A stretch of 64,000 nucleotides of DNA, taken from positions 8,739,460-8,803,459 of the forward strand of contig NC_087083.1 of assembly GCF_026151205.1 (NCBI RefSeq), given 5' to 3'. Made by a program: the position numbers and the translations under genes. Under the pieces are notes generated by a model. It was not told the origin of the DNA and searched no databases. It saw only the letters and a list, made by a program, of their open reading frames with translations. Positions 8,701 to 21,385 of this stretch are shown piece by piece (the first letter of the stretch is position 1; every line of letters begins with the position of its first letter). This DNA is from Bolinopsis microptera. Its lineage: Eukaryota > Ctenophora > Tentaculata > Lobata > Bolinopsidae.

Positions 8701-11700
8701 CACCGCGGGTAAACCCGCCATGATTACAGTTCATGAACTTGAATAGTGTGATTGGTTGTACTTATATTAACCGTGGCCCATTGCCCGTATCAGGGATACA
8801 CTCAAACCTGTTCTGTGGGGCTGGGGGGGGGTTAAGATAAACAACCGATCTTGATATGTGTTGGTCGCTCTCCATACTGCATGCTGTGATGCTAACCGTT
8901 CAAATAAGTGAACGTAAGTCATTAACTTTGTTTAGTTATACATGTTTCGGTTTTAAGGTGTGTTCAATTGCTCGGAGTAATTAGTTATTAGTTAGAAAAC
9001 ATGTTGTACTTCTAATTTGAGGTAAGTCGGCGATATTGATACTGTAGGAGATTCCATATGATTTGAAACTGTGCTGTTAAGTTTTCACTCAACTGATAAG
9101 CAAGGAATAATGCTATATCCATGAGTGTTCTTTTGCTTTAACTTGATTGAAGTCACATGAGATAAGTTGACGACAATTATTTCGCTTTGAAGTCGTGGCA
9201 TGTGAATTGGTGTTCTCTATCAGATGCTACAATTACGGCGGGTGCGAATTCTGATGTTCTAAAATTTATGTATTGTTATTTGCAGCTGTAGCCATTGAAC
9301 GTTCTACAATCCACAGGTCCCAATTGACGCTCGTCCCAAACATTGAGTCGGGCGCCAAATGTTACAGCCATAGTACGAGTACGTTTTGGCGAACCAACAG
9401 TTGTGGCGAGATGTAGCCTTATCTGGCGACCTCTCATTCGTGTGTGCCCAACTTCATTGTCAATTGAACCTGTTTTTTAAGGGAGGTGGACAGTGATTTT
9501 TTTAAATGCCAGTCTGTACTTAAATATGCTAAAAAATTATGTTAATATTATGTCAGTGAGAGGGTTCGCTTGTTACGATAAGTCTACAATCCCGCCTCTC
9601 TCGCCCCCATACAGTTTGCATTGTAATGGCTGGGGTCACGGCCGCCCCCGCACCCCCCCCGTTACAATATAACGATCACGGATTACACAATTTTCTAGTC
9701 TGCATGACGTAATTCATGGCGTGTGTACTGAGGGTGCTTATAGGAGCACCTTAAATTTTCAGCTGTGGTAGAGAAAACAATGTGAACAAAGGGTCAAATA
9801 CAGATCAGAAAAGCGTAGACAGATGATATAATATCCGTTTGCTGAACTCGTCCTTGTTTTGTACTTGGATCGGATTTCAGTGTCCGATTCTGTGTGACAT
9901 CACACCTCTACATTACATAGTGTGTCGCTCGCATGAGATAACCGGAGCACATCCAGGAATGTGCTGTGTCCCAGTCTGTCAGATTGATATAAGTGTTAAT
10001 GTCAGTTGTAGTATGATTGTGCTGAATGAGACCTACTTCATTTTGTTTATTGTTTCGTTTGATCGTTTGTATATGTCTGTGGCGTCTGAAGTTGTTGGGT
10101 GATATGCTGCCGTGTTCGATTTTGTTAAGGAGACGTATCTCCTGTTCGAGTTGTTACAGATCAGGAATGTATCGTGTAGAGACAGTCACCAAAAGTAGAG
10201 TTGCTTAACTGCTGTGTTGTTTTTGGCGTTACTCTGCATGGTCTCCTTCACTCTATGTTGCAAAGCTGCAATAAACCGTATCGCAAAGAAACGAGTGTTT
10301 ATATACTGAAGATGGTCGTAGTACCAGTGTTGATCAGTTAAGGGATTGAGATTGCTCTGATCTGTCGGGTTCTGCTTAATGCCTTAGGGTCGCATTGAGT
10401 AGAACCGAATTGGAAGGACTCGAAAACATATGTTGCTTGTCGTGCTCGTGTATCAACTATAAAACATCAATTTTGAGGGATAAGGAAGTGTTTACGTAGG
10501 TCTTCTTGAACTGAGCTAAATCGATATTTTTGCGGCAATGTTTTAGGTCAGAAACAGTCTCAAAATGAGTAATAAGAGGTCGATTTCTCGCGTTAATTTT
10601 GAGGGTTTCGTTCAGAACATAATTCGGGGCCTTCAAAGGGGTAACCAGAAAGCGTTACAAGTGTTACAAGCCTTCTATAATACAAAATGTGTATCACCTC
10701 TTCAACCCGCCGAACATGTGCTTACCCTAAAAATGTAAACAAATGTGTTTCACCTCCTCAACCCGCCGAACATGTGCTCACTATTAAAGTAAACAAATGT
10801 GTTTCACCTCCCCACCAGTATCCACATCTATACAATCAATTAATTAATATAATATCCCAATAATTTGTAACACTAAGAGCTCTAGTAATCCACTACTTGG
10901 GTATTAGATATTTTAGCATAGTTCCTTAGGCTTAATCCCATTTCCTCAAACCCCTAATACGTTGAGTCACACGGTTTTTTGTATCCTAGTAGTAGTAGTA
11001 CAGCACTGTTGTACCCCAATTTGTGCTCAACGTCCTACTCACTTCAGGAAACTCATTTCACGAGAAAAAGCACCCTCGCAACCTGACCTTGAGACAAGTT
11101 ACACCCTGAAGACACCCCGTTCTCTACCTCGTAACCATCACGTGTTAGATCACGTGGGGAATGACGTGACCCCCACCAACTCACCTCGTAACCATGACTC
11201 CCCGAGAAGCTCACACCACTCTTCCAGAGTAGATATCAGGCGGAAGAGTAGTACGAGTCCTGTGACCTCGGAGAAGGCACCTGATAGTGGGTACACTAGT
11301 GTGAGAGTTAGCGGAGGGAAACATATTGCTCACACTGCTCTGGGTTAGTGAACTCTTAAATTTAATAATGGAATTGTTTAAGTGAATTTAAAGATTAAAG
11401 AATATTAAAAAGTCGATTGACTAAGTTTATTAAGTCTTATCTTGAGAGGCGACAGCAACAAGTAGTGGTTTAGTAGTAGGAGGGCAAATATCTCTACCGC
11501 TTCGGTCTGGTGTTATTGTTAGTAGATTCTTAGATTAAATAATGAAGATATATATATAATAGTTATATTTAATAAAGTATAAACGGCACTGAAGCCTGGC
11601 TAGAATTTCGGTAAAATTGGATGACTAAGAAGTCTTATTGATGCTACATAACAGTTCAAGCGTATGGATTACTAAAGCTACATGTGTGAGCTTAATCACC

Positions 11701-14700
11701 ATTAACCGTCTACAATGTCAAGGCTTCATTTTCATTACAAACTCCGCGGTGTCTTTATTGACTACAAGGCATAACCTGAAATGTGATCCATGAAAAATCG
11801 CAGGTCAAATAAACCAAGAGTTGCTCCAAGAACTCGAGGAGGAAAATAAAGCTCTGCGATCTGAACTGAGATCCACCATAGCAAGCACCCAACAGCTTCT
11901 GAGTCTAGAAAATGAGATTCGGAGACTGAAATCAGAGAGCAGCAGGTATCAGGCTGAGGTTTTGAGACTGAAGGATGTGGATCTAAAGCTTAATCAGGTA
12001 TGTTTAGTTTAGTGGACAATTGTTTTGTACAACCTCTGATTTTTCCACTGTTAATTGTATTTTACACTCTTTTTGTGGTTCAATGTAACTCAGGTTTCTA
12101 ATCAGGTGGAACAGTTTTATCACGAGGAAAAGAAGAATTTCCGGTGCACAATCGAGGATACCCTCTTGACACTTGAAGACTTCAGAAAAGATGTAAATAA
12201 TAAACATAATCCGTTGGAATTAAGGACATGTTAATTTATGACTTAAACTTACCTCTTAAGCGCTACTATCGATTCAGATTTATTCTATGTACAGGTAGCC
12301 CAAAAGTAACTTTCCACACGCAACCCTTAAATAACTCATGTAATTCGTGTCACAATTGCATACAAATTTTAGAGAATATAGATATAAGTCAAAATTAGAT
12401 TTCTTGAATCGATTCAAATTTATTCTATATATATACTTTTATTTACACTGCATGTGTTTATACTTTATATCATCAAAATCACTAAACATTTTCACTGTCT
12501 CTGCAGAAAGAGAATCTAGAACGCGAACTGTTGGAATTAGAAGAATTACTGAAAGATGCAGAGCAGAAGAAAGGTTCTCTTCGGGAAGAGTTGGTGGAAA
12601 ATAATACCCTTCTGAAAAACAATGTGGTGAGAAAACGTCGAAGTTTTTTCGACGTAATATTTGATAATTTTTTAAATAATTAGTTTAGTAAAATATTTAA
12701 TATCTATTGGCCAATATTCTTGAATATTCGTCTGCACGACTATGGTAGAAACATTATTTGAACTTTGTTTAGTTTTATTGACAGTTTTATTTAAACAGGA
12801 AAAACTAAAGTTAGAGATTGAAACGAGACAGTCAGAAAATTCGATGCTTCAAACAAGAATATCTACTGTTGAAGAAAACTGCAGTTTCCTTGAAGGACAA
12901 GTTAGTTTAATTAGAACAGCTTTTCTTCACAATGTCTAATATGCCAGAGTTTTACTTCAAGTTGCCATTAAAAACCTGGTCTATCTGCACTTGGTATGAA
13001 ACTATTATCGTGATTTTCACCATGTTTAAATTAATTTCATCTTTTTATGCCATTAGGTACAAGCTCTGGATCGAGACAACCACGAAAAAGCACAAATAAT
13101 CACCGCTGCAGAACAACATGCAAAGGATATGGAAAGAGAATTAGGTAACATACTCTTTATGTTCTGTTCTTTGCACTTAAATCAATCCATAAAGCCGGCT
13201 TCAAGTCACAGCCTGTTATTTTCAAATATACAAACTCTGATTGAGCAATTGCTAAATTCGATATCTATATATTAATGGAACTTCTAACAGCTACATTGAG
13301 AAAAGAAAATGCAGCACTACACTCCGAGCAACACAAAATAGAGCCGTTAGAGCATGAGTTGGAAGAGCTTAAGTCTAATCTTGCTGCTTTAAAGGAAGAG
13401 AAACCAGCGCTTCAGTGCAAGGTATTTCTTGACAATTTTCCTAAACATGTGTATGCACTATAATGCATTGAAATGACATAATTCGGATATTAACAATAGA
13501 TTTTTTAAAGCATTACATTTCCTTTCCCAGCATCATCAAAAGGAAAAGTTAGTTCATATGATATTAAACTCATAAAAAGTAAAACAAACTTTTTTAGTAA
13601 AACAAGACAATTGTTTGACAACTTTTCTTCTCCAGGTAGACAAAGCGGAAGAAGAGAACAGTCAGCTTCACTCACGTCTCTCTGAACTGGTAAAGTCTCA
13701 CACGCTACTAGAGGAGAGTGTTCAGAACAAGGACAGAGTGGTGATCAGTATGCAACAGGAGCTGGATAGTCTCAAGAAAATATCTGCTCTGGATGCTACC
13801 CATGTAAGTATTAATTAGAAATATTTACAATTTACCATACGTGTCATGTCAGATCATGATCATGTATGTGATAATTTGTAAAACTAAATTTTACTTATTC
13901 TTTATAATTTGTTTGATTTAACTTCTGAATCGATCAATTTATTTTGAGATCCTAAAGTTAATATAACATACCCAAACAGGCAAAAGAAAAAGAGGGCGAA
14001 GCCATGAAAGAATGTGAAGATTTGAAACAAAAGAATTGTCAGCTGTCAGAAAAATTAGAAAAACTGAAAAGTGAAATGGAATACATTGAACAGGCGTTCT
14101 TTAGAGGTGATGAGAATACAAATTAAATTAAATTAAATCAAATCAATTTAGATTAAATCAAATGAAACAGCACATTAATAACCACATGATGTCAAAAATA
14201 TATAGCCCCGATTTGTACATAGTTTAAAAGCGCATCGCACAACCATTTTCTTTAAATGACTCAGTTTTCTGTTGATCAGGTTGGTCAGACCATATTGATG
14301 AATACTCCAGCGAAGAATCAAAAAGTGTTACTTTCCAAGACCAGTCCAAATCACCATCATCTCAAGCCTTCCCCAAGGCAGAGCGGATCATACAGTCAAT
14401 AAAACTAGACAGGTTAGAATATGCAAAATTATTGCTTTTATTAAGAGTCAGTCTCGATAAATGTTTGATATAAAAAGAACTCATAAAATCAATAGGTAAT
14501 GTTGATAAAACCGCTCTTATCATAATGATATTTTTAACATCACTGTAATTTGTTAGGCAAAAGCTAAAGGCAAAGCTTGTGAGATCAGTGCAGGATTCAA
14601 AAACGTTACACGCCCAGCTTAATGACACCCAAGAAGCTTTGGAGAGGGAAAGTGCAGGTAAATTTATAGAGATGAAATTACATTGTTTATATTTACTGTT

Positions 14701-15509
14701 AATAAATCAATAGAACTTTGATGTGATCACCAGACCACTAGGTTATAATCACTAGCAGGAACCCGTCTAACCCTAAAGTGGTGTCAAGACTCAAGGGACT
14801 TAAATAATTATTACCTATTTAATTCGCGTTTTTGACACCACTTGGGGGCCCAAATTTTGGGCTCTAAAACTCCTATTTCTTGGCCAATTTTTTATTTTTT
14901 CATGCTGATTTGAAGGCCATTAAAGCATTTGACCCAGTCAAAAACGTTTCAGTTGTATATCTTTTACGGTTTTTGCGGAAAGTCGTGTTAAAGTTGATAC
15001 CGTGGTGTCAGTAAAATGGCACAGATAAATAAATATATATATATCGTCTCGCTTTATATATAGTAAGATTTACAAAGTAAATGGCGAAAAGAAGATTGCG
15101 AAGCATGCGTACAGGTACCATCTTCAGTGACAATTATAGATATCGGTGAGTGACCATTGTTCATTGTTCAGGACTTGCTAAAAGAGTTAGGGAAGCTCTG
15201 ACGAAGCTTGAGGAGAGTGAAGTCAAAAGTCACGTTCTGGAAAGAACTGCAAAGAACTTGTCCATTCAGGTAAAAATATAATTCGGGTATATTGCATTAT
15301 GTTGAATTCAATTCATGCTTAATTCATTTTAAGTCATCATCCATGCACTTCAAGTTTATTTTTAACGATCTCATCTGAATATGCAACTTATTTACATTTC
15401 AATTTATTTTAAACAACAATTACCTATATTGCAGGTGGAGGAATTGAACGTGGTGAACAAAAGCTTGGAGCTAGAAAATTACCACCTTAAGAAACTTAAT
15501 GAGACGTAG
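5784..15509 (+). CDS. Multi-exon gene: hydrophobic segment plus long coiled-coil protein (copy 1)
   Basis: Sixteen exons with agreeing phases: 5784-6011, 6912-6983, 7237-7520, 11048-11343, 11804-11997, 12094-12192, 12507-12626, 12799-12900, 13057-13144, 13291-13421, 13636-13803, 13980-14106, 14280-14412, 14557-14657, 15172-15269 and 15435-15509 (stop TAG). They encode about 770 residues. The first exon has a long hydrophobic run (L-L-L-L-T-T-V-T-F-V-M-V-V and onward); it may start at the ATG at 5825 or continue from upstream exons. A disordered Ser/Pro/Asp-His-Val-rich section (exons 3-4) follows, then Glu/Lys/Leu heptads with few prolines from exon 5 to the end, so a membrane-anchored or membrane-proximal coiled-coil scaffold is likely. 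I do not recognise the family. Exon 3 is one base out of phase, so it carries a frameshift or sequencing error near 7365. A second copy of exons 5-16 lies inverted at 27319-32781. Confidence 0.8.
6012..6911 (+). other. First recognised intron of the coiled-coil gene
   Basis: AT-rich intron between the exons at 5784-6011 and 6912-6983. No repeat, RNA or additional exon could be supported in it. Confidence 0.5.
7319..7425 (+). repeat. Coding 12 bp repeat made of CACGTG palindromes
   Basis: Inside exon 3 of the coiled-coil gene, GACCACGTGTTA-type units repeat about nine times and encode Asp-His-Val-(Leu/Ser). Eight copies keep an intact CACGTG. One unit near 7362-7375 is damaged and has a net one-base gain, which shifts the frame; the downstream frame (D-H-V-T-P-T-N-S-P) resumes correctly. 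Two further CACGTG sites occur in the next exon in a similar D-H-V context. Confidence 0.8.
7637..10837. mobile_element. 3.2 kb palindromic element in an intron
   Basis: Lies in the 3.5 kb intron between exons at 7237-7520 and 11048-11343. From its ends inward the two halves are inverted copies: 7640-7660 pairs with about 10815-10835, 7800-7870 (GTAACACTTGTAACGCTTTC) with about 10620-10670, 8030-8150 with 10300-10440, 8440-8480 with about 9965-10005, and weaker pairing continues toward a centre near 9,220. The outer part of each arm holds repeated subunits with CCCGCCGAACATGTGCT and AAACAAATGTGTTTCACCTC. The arms differ by many substitutions and indels, so they are old. No intact transposase was found. 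I could not define a target duplication. It resembles foldback or other long-inverted-repeat non-autonomous elements. Confidence 0.7.
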
Positions 15510-16080
15510 AAAAGCGGCCACAATCTGCTTAAAGCCCTCACAACTTACAAAATTTACAGTTACTTGATTAGATTTCTGGGATGACTAAATTTGCAAAAGA
15601 TCAACAATCAAACGACGAAAAATGGTAAATTGAGATCAAAATACACACTGTACGAAAATGAAAAAAGCCAAGCCTTATTCGAAGTTGAAATTGATTTCTT
15701 GGATACATTTTTAATTAGCATGCTGAACTAAATACTTCAATATTAAATTAGCACTAAATAACAAGAAGAACGTTGCACTTTCAATTATAATTTTTGTTTT
15801 TAGTTTCTTGACATATCTGACATATCTGGTTCTTGTTAAGGTTTGGTGTATTGATAGTTTGTATCATGTTCTATGATTTTTTGAATACCCCAAATGCTTA
15901 TTTCTATGCATTATTTTACTGCAAAACATATTGCTGTTTTGATTGTACTATCGATGATTAAGATTTAAGACCACCTAATATTTTATACAACATGATTAGT
16001 AATTAATTCTATCGACATTTTAAACGAATGACTTACTAATTTTAGCGTTTTATATACTATTAATAAATTTTCGGCCGGGT
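11555..16080 (+). repeat. Segmental duplication, copy 1 (uninverted)
   Basis: Matches the 26530-33210 region at very high identity, exons and introns alike. It begins in the intron upstream of the exon at 11804 and runs through the last exon and 3' flank to the SINE insertion point. In this copy the flanks (call them A, about 11555-11793, and C, about 15838-16070) are each present once, so it represents the ancestral order. Confidence 0.85.
14745..15065. mobile_element. About 320 bp insertion unique to copy 1
   Basis: The corresponding intron of the inverted copy reads straight through (about 27745-27775) where copy 1 has extra sequence starting near ACTAGCAGGAACCCG and ending in a TA-rich run. 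It contains oppositely oriented GTGGTGTC and GACACCAC motifs. It is either an insertion here or a deletion there; a target duplication is not clear. No coding capacity. Confidence 0.45.
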
Positions 16081-16125
16081 GGTGTAGTGGTAACACGATC
16101 GCCTCTCAAGCAGAAGGCCCGGGTT
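16071..16125 (+). mobile_element. tRNA-derived SINE head, truncated
   Basis: CGGCCGGGTGGTGTAGTGG is a tRNA A-box-like start, with GGGTTCAAG as the B-box. It sits at the same site as the full SINE at 33201, preceded by the same TATATACTATTAAT flank, so the insertion predates the duplication. Homology stops at about 16125, where the large palindrome begins. Confidence 0.7.
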
Positions 16126-19100
16126 CAAGGGGACAAAATCATATGTGGATGAGAAAAGCGATGAAGGAATAACGACATTAAAGATCTAGCCGATATTGCT
16201 AAAAGGGAAACCCTCCAGGCAGCTTATTCTGCATTTCACCTAATGGGTTATCTTAAGATGGAAATAAGTATGTAGCGAACAACACTGGCTCAGTCAAACA
16301 CCTTAAAAGACGAGATTCAAAAATTTACGGAATATTTAAACCAGCAATATTGGATAGATCTTTTTGACCGACCGAAACTAGCAGAAAACTTTTGCATTTA
16401 CCAGTCAAAGAAGGAGTTCTCGGTTATATATGACCTAAGTTTGATGGTCTGACCTAGAGTACAAGTACTCATGCCAAGTAACATCAGATCTTACAGAAGC
16501 AATAAAACAAAACCCAAATTTTAAATACCTATAAGTCATAAGCATTTTCAACTGAATCATCCAGCAAAATGGACTGAAACGGGTTTCGTGTAACATAAAA
16601 CTGTTGCACAAACAATGAATATTCAAGTATTTTTTGGGTTTATGGGAACTTTATATGGCGATTGCCAAATCAATTAAGGCATTCACTATTATCTCACCCC
16701 TTGGCTTCCCGATAGTTCTAACCATATGTTCACTAACCATATTATTATGTTTCTAACAAATATCTGAATGACAACCTTATTGTCTTCATCTTTTAATCGA
16801 GTATTCCACCTTTTTTCTGCGTTGACACTTCTTGCCTGAACATGTCACTTTGTGTCTAGAGCTCCTTGTCCTAAGGAATTTTGATTGACCAAGACAGTTA
16901 AGTTAAATACGTATTTCTGGAATCTAAAATCAAAATATATTCGCAGATATTTTTTTTAATAATCACCATCACAAGTAGGCAGTGTTAAGTAATTACCTTT
17001 ATCAAGCTGTGAATGCTCATCTCCCTCTTAACACTCCTCAGCATCTTGGTAAACTCTTCCACACTGAAACGAACATTTGAACGAAAGCTTCTTACCCGAG
17101 GAGTTGTTTATGGCCTTTTACAATATTTGTGTGTTTCCTTCGAAAACACAGTGGTACTAGATGAATCATAATGGTATACACAGTTGCACAAGTTAAAATA
17201 TTGGACTAAGATTGGATTAAAATTCAAAGTTAGATTTTGCTATAATGTCCTTCCAAAAAAGTTCCCCATCAGTTTGTAAATCTGTAAGTTAATTTAAATA
17301 TTCAAATCTATGATCCAAACAACAAAATACCTTTATTTCGTAGGAGCCCAATGCGTTACTTTTAGAGGTGGATCACACTGTAACGAAGGTTCTTTACAAA
17401 ACATCCGATAGAAATAACTCCTTGGCCTTGGCTGACCATTGGCAAAAACTAAACAAGAAATTAAAATTGTAAGGTAACAGCTAATGTAGTTTACATGGAA
17501 AGAGAACAACAATTTCAAGAAAAATTCTGAGCGAGTCTGAACCTTACATTAAGAGGGTGACAGACAAAGAGGGTGACAGACAATAAATGCAGCAAACAAT
17601 CTAATTTATATAGCGTGAAGGTTGGCGCTCGATTCATAACGGGATTCAAATGTAAAATTAATGTGGAGCCGCGGCAAGAATTAAATGTGAAGTTTTTTTT
17701 AATATCATAAATATAAATTTTAGTTGTATTCATAAAGTCATTTGAATAATATTTTTAACAATGTTTCAGAAATAAAATCCAAGCTAAAACTAAACAATCA
17801 TCATGTACTTAACAAATACAAACTGAATTTTAAAAACCAAACTTTACTTTTAACTTTTTTGAGCTCTGGCAGCCTGGCTTAATTTATTTTACTTGTTAAA
17901 AGTGCTATAATCTTATAATATTGTTTAAGAATTTAATTTTAAAATGAACCGCGTTTAACCAGGTATATATTATTTTAAAGTATCTATAAGTCAAAAAATA
18001 AAATTAAACAATTAATTAAAACCAATTTCATACTATTAACAAATACAATACAGTTTAATTCATTTTAAAATTTAACCTTATCTTTTAAATTTTTTGTTGT
18101 GGCTTATTATTTTATTTCAATAATCGCTCTTTAATTTTGACAACATCCGGTACTTTGTATTTTTCATTATTTTGTTCATCGTCCTTAAAAAACCAGTGGG
18201 GGTTTTATTTTGGAACTCAGCTGAAATTCTTTAGCAAGATTATAATATATAGCACTTTTAACATAGTCAAATAAAATAAGCCACGCTGCAGCTCAAAAAT
18301 TAAAGTAAAGTTTGGTTTTTTAAAATTCAGCTGTATTTGTTAAGTACAGGATTGTTGTTTATTTGCTTGATTTATGTCTGTAACATTCGTGAAAAATATT
18401 TTCAAATGACTTATGAATACATATTAAAATTCATATTTATGAATTTTAACTTAACATTTAATTCTTGCGCGCGGCTCTCAATTAATTTTATATTTTGAAT
18501 CAATTTATGAATCGAGCGCCAACCTTCACGCTATATAAATTAGATTGTTTGCTGCATTTATGTCTGGTACCCTTCTTTGTCTGTCACCCTCTTAATGTAA
18601 GGTTCAGACTCGCTCAGAATTTTTCTTGAAATTGTTGTTCTCTTGCCCGGATACGTGCATTCGCAGTTACCTTACAGTGTTACTTCTTTGTTTATGTTTT
18701 GGCAATGTCAGCCAGGCCAAGGATTATTTCCTATCGGATTTTTTGGTAATGGGACCTTCGGGTTACAGTGAGATCCACTCTGCTAAAGTAACGCATTGGC
18801 TTACTACATTAAAGGTTTTTTGTTGTTTGAATTCATAGATTTGACTATTTACATTTAACTTACAGCTTTACTGATGGGATCCTTTTTGGGGAAGTACATT
18901 AAAGCATAATCTAACTTTTGATTGTTAATCCAATCTAATCCACTATTCTTAACTTGTGCAACTGGTAATCCATTAAGGATTCATCTTGTAACCACTTTGT
19001 TTTCGTAGGGATATCACAAATATTGTTAAAAAGGGGCTTAAACTCACGTCCGCGGGTAAGAATGCTTTTCTTTTAATTTTCGTTTCAGGTGGGAAGTGTT

Positions 19101-20065
19101 TACAAAAGATGCTGAGCGAGTGTTTTAAGAGGGAGATGTGCATTCACAGCTTGATTAAGGTTTTACTGAAACAACGGGGCCTACATGTGAATATTTTAAA
19201 AAAATTTTATGCGAATATATTTTGATTTTAGATTCCAGGAATTTCGTATTTAACCTTTTAATGTCTTGGTCAATCAAAATTCCGTTAGGGACGAGGAGCT
19301 CTAGCACAAAAGTGCCAAGTGTCAGGCAAGAGTGTCATCAGCAGAAAAAGGTGGAATATTTTGATTAAAAAGATGAAGTCAATTAAGTTTGTTTCATTCA
19401 GATAATTATGTTAGAACATATTATTATGGTTAGAACATATGGTCTCTTTAGAAACCGTATGGGAAGCCAAGGGGGTATTATAGGGGAATGCCCTCTCCTT
19501 AATTTGATTTTTGGACACAATCTCCATGATAAAGTTCCCATAATACCCAAAAAAAATATTGAATTTCATGTGGCAACAGTTTCATGTTGACACAAACAGT
19601 TTCAGTCCATTTGCTGGATGCTTCAGTTGAAAATGCTCTACTGACTTATAGTTATTAAAACATTTGGGTTTTGTTTGTATATTGCTTCTGTAAAGATCTG
19701 ACGTTACTTGGCCTGAGTACTTGTCTCTAGGTCAGACATCAACACTTAGGTCTATATCCGAGGACCTCCTTCTTTGACTGGAAATGCAAAGAGTTTTCTG
19801 CTAGTTTGTCGGTTCCAAAAGATCTATCCAATATGCTGGTTTTAAAGTATTCTTAAATTGAGTATTCTGTCTTTTAAGGTGTTGGAAAACTATTGCCAGG
19901 TGTTGTCGGATTACATATTTCCATCTTTAAGGATAACCCATAGTTGTATGCAGAATAAGCTGCCTGAGGTTCCATTTGTGACAATATCTGCTAGATCTGT
20001 CAATGTCGGTATTCCATTCATCGACTTTTCTCTCCAAAATGATTTTGTTCCCCCCTCCTCATGCT
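16126..20065. mobile_element. 3.9 kb palindrome with two arms of about 1.8 kb
   Basis: The left arm pairs in reverse with the right arm along its length: 16126-16145 with 20045-20065, 16440-16620 with about 19575-19750, 16997-17063 with 19089-19160, 17340-17520 with about 18620-18810, and 17810-17940 with about 18230-18360. A spacer of about 300 bp lies between them. Arms are diverged by substitutions and indels. Each arm carries exon-like sequence (see 16997-17063), so a gene or gene fragment was duplicated in inverted orientation. It interrupts a SINE at its left end. Whether it moved as a mobile element or arose by local inverted duplication is not settled. Confidence 0.7.
16997..17063 (-). 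CDS. Exon of an unidentified gene within the palindrome
   Basis: A TTTCAG acceptor and an AAG|GTAATT donor enclose 22 intact codons including K-M-L-R-S-V-K-R-E-M-S-I-H-S-L-I-K. The mirrored copy at about 19089-19160 (plus strand) keeps the E-M-C-I-H-S-L-I-K end but has indels and lacks a good donor, so this arm looks functional or more recently so. Nearby exon-like pieces (about 17330-17450 on this strand; 18700-18810 on the other) share T-H-W and S-D-F/V-L patterns but are frameshifted. I do not recognise the protein. Confidence 0.35.
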
Positions 20066-20419
20066 CAGTTCCAATGTATGAATTCCAAGATATCTTGTTG
20101 CCCAACCTCAGATACCTGTATATTTGGGAACATTTTTTCAGCTTTCTCTTTGCCAATGTGGTTTTAAACAGGAGCCAGTCCTTGGCTGCCTGGGATAATA
20201 GCCCAATCATTGGCCCAGTTCCATTGAGAGTTTTTGTCCACCATTAAAAAACATATCCAATTTTTAGAATCCTTTTAGAATGTTGAGTGTGAGCTGCCAC
20301 CTATTTGCGCCTCTTCGTTGATTCTAGATTTACTAGCACTCTTACAATACAGTATTTCTTGCATGCGTGAAGAAGCTAAATGCTCACACTGTGGACATTT
20401 AAATTTTCAAAATGTCATA

Positions 20420-21385
20420 TTAAGGGTGCAGGGGGGTCCTTAATGAATTTCTCTCGAAATTGATTTTATAATTGTTTCTGATAGAGGGAGATGATTTCTA
20501 ACTAGTGGTTTTAGTCCCTTGGAAAATATTTTGTTCCCTTGCCGGAATTATCGCCGGCCAAAGGTCAGCGCTCATGTGAAATTGTATTGCACGAGGATTT
20601 TCAATCGCGACCCTGAAAATCGGTCTAAAAATCTATCTTTTTTTATGCTGTGCTCTGCGTAATGCCATCACTTGAATCAGTTTTTTAATCTTTTAACTTT
20701 TTACACATTTGTGGGCTATGCTTTAGGATCACTGACTATTTAAAAAAAATTGTTTGGTCAGGCCATGACCTTATAGTCAGCCAATTGGCCATTGCTTGAA
20801 AAAATTGATGTATTTTATCATTCATTATATAATACCAAAAAAAATCTATGTTCTCTACATTTTTTGAGCAATCACCTTGTAAACTTTCAGGGTATTGTTC
20901 TACGGACCATTTAGAAAATTCGGGGTCTTTCAGAATCTTAAGATAGGCCTTAGAAAAGTTTTTTTATTCTCGATTGTGAAAATCTTGGACCTGGGAAAAT
21001 CGTTCAAAAAACGAGGTCCAAGATTTCAAAAATCGAATAATAATCTTTTCTAAGGCCTATCTTATCTTTTGACTAGACCGGAAGTTTTTGAATAGTCCTT
21101 AGAACCATACCCTGAAAGTTTCAGGTGATTTGCTCAAAACAGGTAGGAGAGATGGATTTTTATTAAACGCGATTTTCAGGGCGCGTGATTGAAAACGCTC
21201 GGGCAAATACAAATTAAATGACGCGCCTGACCTTTGACCGGCGTTAATTTCGGCTAGGAAACCAACATTTTTCCATGGGACAAAAACAACTAGTAGATAT
21301 CACTCCCCCTCTATCAAAACAACAAACTTAAAATCAATTTCGGAGAGAAATTTCATAAAGGACCCCCTTTGTCCCTTAAATTGGG
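20420..21385. mobile_element. About 1 kb palindromic element
   Basis: The outer ends are GGGGGGTCCTTAATGAATTTC and its near-reverse complement near 21345-21375. The centre (about 20950-21060) has AAGATAGGCCTTAGAAAAG mirrored as CTTTTCTAAGGCCTATCTT around a short loop. The left arm carries about 200 bp of extra sequence (near 20650-20860). No coding capacity. This fits a hairpin MITE. Confidence 0.75.

Noticed and set aside
19858-20247. 129-codon frame on the plus strand and its 99-codon opposite
   Set aside because: Part of the palindrome's right arm and beyond; the frame does not hold in the mirrored arm and no domain is visible.
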